13,204 nt of DNA from Collinsella sp. (GTDB lineage Bacteria; Actinomycetota; Coriobacteriia; Coriobacteriales; Coriobacteriaceae). The stretch spans positions 1 through 13,204 of the forward strand of contig DXMG01000051.1 in NCBI GenBank assembly GCA_019414325.1. Direction: 5' to 3'. Positions 6,968 through 13,204 of this stretch are shown here, piece by piece (position 1 is the first letter of the stretch; each line of letters opens with the position of its first letter). The position numbers and the translations under genes were made by a program. The notes below the pieces were generated by a model. That model saw only the letters and a program-made list of their open reading frames with translations. It searched no databases and was not told the DNA's origin.

Positions 6968-8476
6968 TTAGTAGCTATCGTACGAATAGTCGGTAGAAGC
7001 GGTGGGCGTCTGACCGTCAGTTGCGGTATCGGCGCCATCCGTGGACTGGGCATCGGTACCATCGGTGGTGTCGGTACCATCGGTGGTGTCGGTACCATCA
7101 GAACTTTCACCATTCGCGGAATCAGTCGTCTCCTTCTTGGGAACGGTGATCGTCACACGCGCCACGCCCGAGGTCTTGGTATCGTAACGGACCTTTTCAC
7201 CGTTCTTGGTAACGGTGACATCGGAAGGCTTGGACGTGGTGATCTCGATCGAGGACTCGGGCGTGTACTCCTGCTCAAAGGGGCCAGTCGCCTGGGCGCC
7301 ATAGACCGACTTGCCGTCGACCTTGACCTCAATCCACGCGGTCTTTCCCTTGGCAACGGAGACCTTGACCTTCGTGACCTCGTTCTCTTCCTTCTTGGCC
7401 GTCTTGGTGGCGTCCGAATCGGTCGACTCATCCGTCGCCTCATCGGTATCTTCGTCCTCGTCGACCGTTTCGGTCTTCTTAGAAGACTTCTTGGTCGTCG
7501 TCTTGGTGGCAACGGGCGTCTCGGGCGTCGACTCGGGCGCCGAGGAGCCGCAGCCACGCAGGAGCACCACGATGAGCACGATCAGCAGCAGCGCCACGGC
7601 GCCGATGCCGGCGTAGACGATACGCGGATCGAGCCCGTTGTTTTGAGGAGTACGTGATCCGCCGCGTCCACGACTGGAACTGCTGCGGCCGCCTCCCTGA
7701 GGCATACGACCACGATTGCTATCGGAACGGCCGCGATAGCCACCCTGGCCCTGAAGGCTGCGCTGACCCGAGCGGGGCGCAAGTTCACCTCGGCCTTGAT
7801 AGCCACGCTGGCCCGAACGCGGAGCCGAGGAGCGCTGGCCATACGGCTGTGATTGAGAGCGAAGACGCGGCGTCACCTGCGTGGTATCGGCATCCGCATA
7901 GCCACCGCGAGAGCGTCCCGTAGAGGCACCACGGTAACCGCGATCGGAATAGCCGCCGTCGCCGTAGCCGGCACGAGGGTCACGCGCCACGCCGCGAGCA
8001 GCGGGAAGCGCACGGTCCTCGGGCATCGGCGTACTGCGGAACCGGTCACGCTGTGAGCGAATTTCCTCGCCCGAACCCGTCTCGGTAATATAACCGGCCT
8101 GCTGAGGACGCTGTCCATAGCGGGTCGAACGACCGCCCTGAACCATCAGGAAGCGCCCGTTATCGACCGAAGAACGCGAATTGACGTAGCCGGCGGCGTC
8201 CTGAAAACGACCGCCCTGCTGCGATGTCTCGCGTTCGTATGCCATCAGGTCGTCAAAGTAGGCATTGACGACCTCGCGCGGATTGAGGCCCAAAAAGCGA
8301 GCATAGCTCGAAATCATGCCCTGCGCATAGCCGCGCGGCGGCATCGAAGCAAAGTTACCGGTCTCGAAAAACTCGATGATCTGCGGCCTGATTTTGATGG
8401 TGTTGGCGACCTGCTGAATGGAAAGGCCCATTCGGCGACGCTGCTCGAGCAGCATGTCACCAAAGCGTGCAGCCAT
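6968..8476 (-). CDS. rodZ: RodZ-like membrane protein: N-terminal HTH, RGG-rich linker, one TM helix, DUF4115-like domain
   Basis: 502-aa protein with the RodZ/YmfM architecture. Residues 1-75 are an HTH_25/Xre-like domain (MLLEQRRRMGLSIQQVANTI; then RGYAQGMISSYARFLGL). Residues 80-284 are a disordered cytoplasmic linker. At about 140-275 it is very rich in Arg, Gly, Ser, Tyr and Gln, with many RGG, RGY and GQR triplets. One TM helix spans 286-307, followed by a Lys/Thr then Asp/Glu-rich stalk (325-365). A small beta-rich domain at about 369-446 (KTAWIEVKVDGKSVYGAQ) resembles the RodZ C-terminal DUF4115 domain. A Thr/Asp/Gly/Ser tail ends in YSYDSY. E. coli RodZ links MreB to the membrane; whether this organism has MreB cannot be seen here. 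The ATG overlaps the ftsK TGA by one base, with GGAGG 6 nt upstream. The family call is good; the exact role is an inference. Confidence 0.85.
   Translation of the reverse strand: MAARFGDMLLEQRRRMGLSIQQVANTIKIRPQIIEFFETGNFASMPPRGYAQGMISSYARFLGLNPREVVNAYFDDLMAYERETSQQGGRFQDAAGYVNSRSSVDNGRFLMVQGGRSTRYGQRPQQAGYITETGSGEEIRSQRDRFRSTPMPEDRALPAARGVARDPRAGYGDGGYSDRGYRGASTGRSRGGYADADTTQVTPRLRSQSQPYGQRSSAPRSGQRGYQGRGELAPRSGQRSLQGQGGYRGRSDSNRGRMPQGGGRSSSSRGRGGSRTPQNNGLDPRIVYAGIGAVALLLIVLIVVLLRGCGSSAPESTPETPVATKTTTKKSSKKTETVDEDEDTDEATDESTDSDATKTAKKEENEVTKVKVSVAKGKTAWIEVKVDGKSVYGAQATGPFEQEYTPESSIEITTSKPSDVTVTKNGEKVRYDTKTSGVARVTITVPKKETTDSANGESSDGTDTTDGTDTTDGTDAQSTDGADTATDGQTPTASTDYSYDSY
7055..7099 (-). 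repeat. 18-bp tandem repeat in the rodZ-like gene
   Basis: Two identical 18-bp units, 7055-7072 and 7073-7090, then the first 9 bp of a third. They encode the repeated hexapeptide TTDGTD in the extracytoplasmic tail. The unit is a multiple of three, so copy-number change by slippage would alter tail length without a frameshift. Confidence 0.9.
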
Positions 8477-11256
8477 CAGAATCCTCCAAACTCACAATCT
8501 TCACGTGCCATCTCGGCGTCGACAGATTCCAGCGCGGCAAGCCCCTCCTCGTCCAATAGGACCTCGCGCGGCTTGGAACCGTCGGGCGGGCCGACGACAC
8601 CCTTTTCTTCCAGCATGTCCATAATACGCCCGGCGCGCGCATAGCCAACCTTAAGGCGGCGTTGCAGGCCAGATGTGGAGCCCAGCTGTGATTCCACCAC
8701 AATATGGGCGGCTTCCCAAATGAGAGGATCATCGTCTTGCGGCTCGGCGACTCCGGTGCGGACAATGCCGCCGCCACCCGCCATGGACATGGAAGCGGGC
8801 GCCACGGCAGACAGGATCTCCTCGTGGTAGTCGGGCTCGCTCTGCGACTTAACGAACTCGACAATCTCGTTGATTTCGTCATCCGAGACAAAGCAGCCCT
8901 GGATACGGCGAGGCTTGCCCCAGTCGACCTTTGAGAACAGCATGTCGCCCAAACCAGTGAGCTTTTCGGCGCCCATCTGATCAATGATGACGCGCGAGTC
9001 GATACCCGTGGCGACGTTAAAGGCGATGCGGTTGGTGATGTTAGCCTTGATAAGGCCCGTCACCACGTTGGAGCTCGGACGCTGCGTAGCCACAATGAGG
9101 TGAATGCCGGCGGCACGGCCCAGCTGGGCGATACGCACGATCGAGGCCTCGACATCCTTACCGGCAACCATCATCAGATCCGAGAGCTCGTCGATGATAA
9201 TGACCAGGTAGGGCATCTTTTGCGGCGGGTTATCGTAATGCTCAAACTCGCCGGCGGCCTGCTTTTCGTTGTAGGTCGAGATCTTACGCACGTTAAGACG
9301 CTCGAAGACCTTCAGGCGACGCTCCATCTCGGACACGGCCCATTGCAGAGCGCTCGCGGCCTGCTTGGGCTCGGTCACCACGGGCACATAGAGATGCGGC
9401 AGTCCGTTATAGCCCGCAAGCTCGACGCGCTTGGGGTCGACCATGATCAGGCGAACGTCCTCGGGAAGAGTACGCATGAGCAGAGTCGTGATGATGGAGT
9501 TGATCATCACCGACTTACCAGAACCGGTCGTACCGGCAATCAACAGGTGGGGCATCTTGGCAAGGTCGGCGACAACCGGCGTGCCCTCGGCATCGCGGCC
9601 GATGGCGAGCTCGAGCGGACCGCCCTTCACATAGGGCAGCACGTCGCCCAGGTTGACGTTCTGGCGCTTGCGGTTGGGAATCTCGATGCCCACGAGCGAG
9701 GTGCCGGGGATCGGGGCAAAGATACGTACCGACTGGGCAGCGAGCGAAAGCGCGATATCGTCCTCGAGGCTCGAAATCTTGCTCACGCGCTCGCCCTCAC
9801 CAGGTTGCAGCTTAAAGGTCGTCACCGTGGGGCCGGCGATCCAGCCGACCACGCGGGCACTGCGGCCAAACTCAAGCAAGGTGGATTGCAGTGACTCAGC
9901 GGTCTGCTCCAACTCCTTGTCCGAAGACGCGGCGGAAGCCGACTGCGGGTTGGCATGCAGGATTTCGAGCGGCGGAAGCTTGAGGCCGTCCTCTTCTTCG
10001 CCCTCGTTATCTGCGGCGCCACCGTCCGCTCCCCCATCGCTAGCCGCAGCCGATTCGACGGCACTCGAGGCAGGCGCATCGGCAACCTTGGGATGCTTCA
10101 AGAAGTCGGGAATCTGAGGTGCTGCCGAGACAGGATTCACGGCAAACGGCGGCTCGAACTCGTCGATCTTATCGGGGTCGTCTTCCATCGAAAGCTGGCC
10201 GGTTACCTGGTCGCGCTTTGCATGGCGACGCGGCAGCAAAGTTGTCTTTGCGGTCTCAATCGGAGCCTCGTCGTCCTCGTCATCGCCCTCGGTGAGCTCA
10301 ATCTCGCTATCGGACCAAGACGGGTCGGGCTCGCTTGTATTGAGCTTAGGCGCAGCCTTGCCCTTCTTGGCATGGCGGCGCGGCAGCAGCGTCGTCTTAG
10401 CGCGCTCAACCTCAACCGACTCGGACACGTCGACAAACGGATTCTCGTCCTCGTCGTCATCGTCCAAAACCGGGTCCACATCGTTGCCCATGACCGTGGT
10501 CACGGCAGCATCGGAGCCCTTTTGACGAAGAATGCTCAGGTGCGGACGGGCAACGCCGGGCACCGACAGGGCTTCGTCGTCACCCCACGGGCTGGCGTTG
10601 ACATCGGCACGACGGCGCTCGGCAAAATCGGCCGCACGGTCGCGAGCAGAGCGCAGCACGCCACCCACCGAAAAGCCGATGATGACCAAGCCCACGACGA
10701 CAAGGCCCAACAGGACTACCATCGCGATAGGCTTACCCAGGGCATTCTGCAGCGCACTCGCAATAAACGCACCGATGTAGCCACCCGAGGCGGACAAATT
10801 TTGCGGCGTGAACATAAGGTCACACGAGACACTCGTACCCGGCACCATCAGCGAAAGAATGGAGACGACGGCGATAAAGACCACGGCTCCGCCCGCAACA
10901 GAGCGCACGTTGAGCGGCGAGTCCTCGCCTAAAAAGAGCGTGGCGGCAAACAGCAAAATAACGATCGGCAGCACGTAGGCGCCCAGACCAAAGCCCAGGT
11001 GGTAGAAACCGGCAACCGCAGCCGTAACGGGTGCAGTCGCCGGCGAAATCACGGCAATGAAGGACGCAATCGCCAAAACGGCGATGACCACGCCGGCGAT
11101 ATCGCGGTTGGCCGAGGGCTCGACCAGGGGCTCAAAATCGTCGAAGTCGGTCTCGTGGCCCTTATTGGCACGAAGATGGGAACCGGCACCCTTAGCAGAT
11201 GCCGGTTGGTTGTTGGCTTTATTGCCTTTGGCGTTTTGTGCAGATCCGCGCGCCAA
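8476..11256 (-). CDS. ftsK: FtsK/SpoIIIE DNA translocase
   Basis: Septum-anchored, ATP-driven DNA pump that clears and resolves chromosomes at division. The 926-aa protein has four N-terminal TM helices (about 53-72, 88-110, 119-138, 177-200). An acidic, disordered linker (about 205-450) carries two copies of AKTTLLPRRHAK. The alpha/beta motor domain has Walker A GTTGSGKS (575-582, K581) and Walker B LVIIIDELSD (D689, E690). A C-terminal gamma winged helix spans about 842-905 (STSGLQRRLKVGYARAGRIM), the domain that reads DNA orientation signals. It is longer than SpoIIIE (787 aa), mostly because of the linker. The start is TTG at 11256: GGAGG at 11263-11267 lies 6 nt upstream, and no ATG occurs near the N terminus. 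It begins one base after the rnj stop codon and overlaps the RodZ-like start by one base, so all three are probably translated as a coupled set. Confidence 0.97.
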   Translation of the reverse strand: MARGSAQNAKGNKANNQPASAKGAGSHLRANKGHETDFDDFEPLVEPSANRDIAGVVIAVLAIASFIAVISPATAPVTAAVAGFYHLGFGLGAYVLPIVILLFAATLFLGEDSPLNVRSVAGGAVVFIAVVSILSLMVPGTSVSCDLMFTPQNLSASGGYIGAFIASALQNALGKPIAMVVLLGLVVVGLVIIGFSVGGVLRSARDRAADFAERRRADVNASPWGDDEALSVPGVARPHLSILRQKGSDAAVTTVMGNDVDPVLDDDDEDENPFVDVSESVEVERAKTTLLPRRHAKKGKAAPKLNTSEPDPSWSDSEIELTEGDDEDDEAPIETAKTTLLPRRHAKRDQVTGQLSMEDDPDKIDEFEPPFAVNPVSAAPQIPDFLKHPKVADAPASSAVESAAASDGGADGGAADNEGEEEDGLKLPPLEILHANPQSASAASSDKELEQTAESLQSTLLEFGRSARVVGWIAGPTVTTFKLQPGEGERVSKISSLEDDIALSLAAQSVRIFAPIPGTSLVGIEIPNRKRQNVNLGDVLPYVKGGPLELAIGRDAEGTPVVADLAKMPHLLIAGTTGSGKSVMINSIITTLLMRTLPEDVRLIMVDPKRVELAGYNGLPHLYVPVVTEPKQAASALQWAVSEMERRLKVFERLNVRKISTYNEKQAAGEFEHYDNPPQKMPYLVIIIDELSDLMMVAGKDVEASIVRIAQLGRAAGIHLIVATQRPSSNVVTGLIKANITNRIAFNVATGIDSRVIIDQMGAEKLTGLGDMLFSKVDWGKPRRIQGCFVSDDEINEIVEFVKSQSEPDYHEEILSAVAPASMSMAGGGGIVRTGVAEPQDDDPLIWEAAHIVVESQLGSTSGLQRRLKVGYARAGRIMDMLEEKGVVGPPDGSKPREVLLDEEGLAALESVDAEMAREDCEFGGF
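10216..10401 (-). repeat. Duplicated 12-residue motif in the FtsK linker
   Basis: Two 36-bp segments, 10366-10401 and 10216-10251, encode the identical peptide AKTTLLPRRHAK (residues 286-297 and 336-347), 150 bp apart. The DNA differs at several third positions although the peptide is identical, suggesting selection on the protein rather than a recent copy. Acidic stretches precede both. Confidence 0.9.
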
Positions 11257-11257
11257 A

Positions 11258-12928
11258 CTAAACCTCCATGACGACCGGGATGATCATCGGACGAGTGCGC
11301 GTACGACTCCAGATAAAGTTAGAGAGCGAGTCGCGCACGGCCTTGCGAATGGCATCGGAACCGCTGCTCGTAAAGCTGAACTTGCCCTTCTCAATCGTCT
11401 TCATAATAGACGCGGAGGCATCCTCGGAGAACTGGTCGTCGATGGCAAACGAGACGCCGCGGCCCGAGAACTCGATGGCCTCAATCTTCTTGTGCTTGAG
11501 CGAGACGATGGCGACGGCCGTGACCATACCGTCATTGGCGAGCTTCTGGCGATCGCGCAGGACGATGGGGTCGGTATCGCCGATACGCAGGCCGTCGACG
11601 TAGACGACGCCGGACTCGACGGGCGTACCACGCTTGACGATACCACCGCGCATCTCGAGCGTGTCGCCGTTATCGAGGATAAAGATGTGATCATCCTTGA
11701 TGCCCATCTTGCGGGCCAGCTGGGCATGGGCGCGCAGATGCACGGCCTCACCGTGAACCGGCATAAAGTACGTGGGCTTGGCCATGGCCATCAGGAGCTT
11801 AAGCTCCTCCTGGCTGCCGTGGCCCGAGACGTGGACAAGAGCACGGTTCTTATCCCACACGTCGCAGCCGAGCTTGGCCAAGCTGTTGACGACCTGCTGA
11901 ACGGCTTTCTCGTTGCCGGGAACGGGAGTTGCCGAGAGGATGACGGTATCGCCCTCGTGGATAGAGAGCGTCTTGTGCTCGCCATTGGCCATGCGGGACA
12001 GGGCCGACAGCGGCTCGCCCTGCGAACCGGTGCACATGACGACGATCTTGTCGTCGGGCAGGTTATCGATATCGAAGGCATCGATGATATCGGCATCGTC
12101 GATGTTGAGGTAGCCCAGCTCGCGCGCGACGCGGGTGTTGGTGAGCATGGAGCGACCGGTCACAACGACCTTACGGCCGCACTTGCGGGCGGCATCGCAG
12201 ATCTGCTGCAAACGATGGATATGGCTCGAGAACGAAGCGACGAACACGCGACCCGGGGCGTTCTTGATGGCATGCAGTAGGTTGGGACCAACCTCGGCCT
12301 CGGACTTGGTAAAGCCGGGAACCGTGGCATTGGTGGAGTCGGACAGCAACAGGTCGATGCCCTGCTTGGCAAAGCGGCTGATAGCGGCATAGTCGGGCGT
12401 GACACCATCGATGGGCGTCTGGTCGAGCTTAAAGTCGCCAGTGTGCATAACGGTGCCCTGATTGGTGCGAATGAACACGCCCAGAGCGCCGGGGATGGAG
12501 TGCGTCATCGAGAAGAAGTCGAGCGAGATGCCGCCGAGGTTGACATGGCTGCCGCCCTTAACCTCGCGGAACTTGGGTGCGCGGATGCGGAACTCAGAAA
12601 GCTTGCCTTCGATAAAGCCAAGCGTCAGCTTGCTCGAGAAGATGGGCACCTTGTTGTTGAGGTCCTGCAGCAGATACGGAAGCGAACCGGTGTGGTCCTC
12701 GTGGCCGTGGGTGACGACGATACCGCGGAGCTTCTCCTCGTTCTCCAGAACATAGGTGTAGTCGGGAAGCACCAGGTCAATACCGGGCTGGGAATCGTCG
12801 GGGAACATGAGGCCAGCGTCAACGAGCACCATGTCGTCGCCGCATTCGAAGACCGTCATGTTCTTGCCGATGCCGTCAAGGCCGCCGAGCGGAATGATCT
12901 TCAAGGGAGATGATTTTTTAGCTGCCAT
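11258..12928 (-). CDS. rnj: Ribonuclease J
   Basis: Metallo-beta-lactamase/beta-CASP RNase with 5'-to-3' exonuclease and endonuclease activity in RNA decay and maturation. The 556-aa protein shows the zinc motif THGHEDHTG (H74, H76, D78, H79), H143 (SMTHSIPGA), D165 (MHTGDFKLD), the beta-CASP segment DSTNA (197-201) and SSHIHRLQ (234-241), HVSGHGSQEE (366-375) with H370, and PVHGE (390-394, H392). The length is typical of RNase J1/J2. The ATG at 12928 is fixed by an in-frame TAA two codons upstream. The nearest purine-rich site, AAAGGAAA, is about 14 nt away, which is long. It is first in the seven-gene run. It is not adjacent to dapA within the window, a frequent neighbour in actinobacteria, but the next upstream gene is outside the window. 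Confidence 0.97.
   Translation of the reverse strand: MAAKKSSPLKIIPLGGLDGIGKNMTVFECGDDMVLVDAGLMFPDDSQPGIDLVLPDYTYVLENEEKLRGIVVTHGHEDHTGSLPYLLQDLNNKVPIFSSKLTLGFIEGKLSEFRIRAPKFREVKGGSHVNLGGISLDFFSMTHSIPGALGVFIRTNQGTVMHTGDFKLDQTPIDGVTPDYAAISRFAKQGIDLLLSDSTNATVPGFTKSEAEVGPNLLHAIKNAPGRVFVASFSSHIHRLQQICDAARKCGRKVVVTGRSMLTNTRVARELGYLNIDDADIIDAFDIDNLPDDKIVVMCTGSQGEPLSALSRMANGEHKTLSIHEGDTVILSATPVPGNEKAVQQVVNSLAKLGCDVWDKNRALVHVSGHGSQEELKLLMAMAKPTYFMPVHGEAVHLRAHAQLARKMGIKDDHIFILDNGDTLEMRGGIVKRGTPVESGVVYVDGLRIGDTDPIVLRDRQKLANDGMVTAVAIVSLKHKKIEAIEFSGRGVSFAIDDQFSEDASASIMKTIEKGKFSFTSSGSDAIRKAVRDSLSNFIWSRTRTRPMIIPVVMEV
11263..11267 (-). promoter_or_regulatory. Ribosome binding site for ftsK, inside the rnj 3' end
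   Basis: GGAGG on the minus strand, 6 nt upstream of the TTG at 11256 and overlapping the final rnj codons. It supports the TTG start and coupling to rnj. Confidence 0.8.
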
Positions 12929-13016
12929 AGGTTAGTGTGGTTTCCTTTCTTCGAAACGGGTCTGGAACAACCGACGGGGCGCTTCTGGCAAACCGACCGC
13001 CGGGAACGTACAAACA

Positions 13017-13036
13017 TGCATCGCAGAGTCGATGCA
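13017..13036 (-). promoter_or_regulatory. Hairpin in the rnj leader
   Basis: Perfect 7-bp stem TGCATCG / CGATGCA with a 6-nt loop on the minus strand, followed by TGTTTG. If transcription starts near 13041 it would lie at the very 5' end of the rnj mRNA. Confidence 0.4.
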
Positions 13037-13047
13037 ATAACCACAGT

Positions 13048-13053
13048 ATGATA
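13048..13053 (-). promoter_or_regulatory. Weak candidate -10 element for rnj
   Basis: TATCAT on the minus strand, 120 nt upstream of the rnj ATG. At 17-bp spacing the -35 would be the poor TGGTCT; TTGTTG lies closer, at an unsuitable distance. If real, transcription would start near 13041. It is listed because the operon needs a promoter in this gap or further upstream. Confidence 0.25.
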
Positions 13054-13089
13054 CCCATTTGCACAACAACAGACCACTCATGCATCAAA

Positions 13090-13131
13090 GCCCCATCTGA
13101 ACTGGTCCATCCCGACGGTTTCCCGTGGGGC
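13090..13131 (-). other. Nested stem-loop upstream of rnj
   Basis: Minus-strand outer stem GCCCCA / TGGGGC (6 bp) encloses an inner CGG-GAAA-CCG hairpin with a GNRA tetraloop, and TTTG follows the outer stem. It may be a weak terminator of an upstream minus-strand gene or a small structured RNA element. I recognise no known riboswitch core. Confidence 0.35.
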
Positions 13132-13167
13132 GGGCACTGATGAAGTTTCCTGCTCTACAGTCCTGCT

Positions 13168-13204
13168 CACGACGGAGGCCACATTAAGTGGCCTCCTGTT
13201 CGTG
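13168..13204. terminator. Strong hairpin at the window edge
   Basis: Inverted repeat GGAGGCCAC (13174-13182) / GTGGCCTCC (13188-13196) with a 5-nt ATTAA loop. Beyond a 1x3 internal loop the pairing continues with CACGA (13168-13172) / TCGTG (13200-13204), up to the last base of the window. No clear T-run follows on either strand. It probably ends the transcript of the neighbouring gene, or is part of a longer structure cut by the edge. Confidence 0.5.

Noticed and set aside
3930..6971. Plus-strand open frame of 1013 codons
   Set aside because: It is exactly codon-aligned antisense to four well-identified conserved genes, is rich in Arg/His/Gly/Asp as expected for reverse-complemented high-G+C genes, and shows no recognisable domain.
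11057..12280. Plus-strand open frame of 407 codons across ftsK and rnj
   Set aside because: Antisense shadow of RNase J and the FtsK N terminus; no domain and no convincing ribosome binding site.
12937..13140. 67-codon plus-strand frame upstream of rnj
   Set aside because: GTG start without a ribosome binding site, atypical composition, and overlap with the rnj leader and hairpins.
13135..13165. CTGATGA on the plus strand, resembling a hammerhead ribozyme core
   Set aside because: The second conserved core strand (CGAAA) and the enclosing stems are missing at the right places.
1..13204. CRISPR arrays, tRNA/rRNA genes, insertion sequences, phage or defence genes
   Set aside because: No spaced direct repeats, tRNA-like folds, transposase motifs or target-site duplications were seen; almost all the sequence is accounted for by housekeeping genes.

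Overview
The window is G+C-rich and every gene I can support lies on the minus strand. It reads as a chromosomal housekeeping segment of a high-G+C Gram-positive bacterium, most likely class Coriobacteriia (a Collinsella-like organism). Three things point there: RNase Y and RNase J occur together (RNase Y is not typical of classical Actinomycetia); the recA promoter carries an actinobacterial/Gram-positive type LexA box; and the order ftsK, rodZ-like, pgsA, cinA-type gene, recA, rny resembles the Firmicutes spoIIIE-ymfM-pgsA-cinA-recA-rny order. The genus is an inference.

Layout in the direction of transcription (right to left). 13204-12929: a leader/intergenic stretch with a hairpin at the window edge, a second nested hairpin, a weak candidate promoter and a small hairpin, all upstream of rnj. 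12928-3876: a tight run of seven genes, RNase J (rnj), FtsK DNA translocase (TTG start, 1 nt after rnj), a RodZ-like membrane HTH protein (1-nt overlap with ftsK), YajQ, RimO, PgsA (GTG start) and a stand-alone CinA C-terminal/PncC amidase. It ends at a perfect 10-bp stem hairpin (3845-3868). 3875-3619: the recA control region, with a strong promoter whose 17-bp spacer is almost filled by a perfect LexA palindrome, and an upstream set of CCAAA motifs spaced about one helical turn apart. 3618-1766: the recA-recX operon. 1765-1509: a recX terminator candidate abutting a near-consensus promoter for rny, with a leader of about 160 nt containing two hairpins. 1508-1: rny, missing only its last dozen or so codons at the window edge.

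The genes cover RNA turnover (RNases J and Y at the two ends), chromosome segregation and division (FtsK), cell shape (RodZ-like), ribosome modification (RimO), phospholipid synthesis (PgsA), NAD salvage (PncC) and SOS recombination (RecA/RecX). I see no mobile element, CRISPR array, tRNA, rRNA or defence system. No novel multi-gene system is evident. The points most worth a second look are in the regulatory DNA (recA phased repeats, rny and rnj leaders) and in two disordered protein segments: an RGG/RGY-rich segment in the RodZ-like protein and a duplicated basic motif in the FtsK linker.

Long plus-strand reading frames, one over 3 kb, are antisense shadows of these genes and are not annotated.
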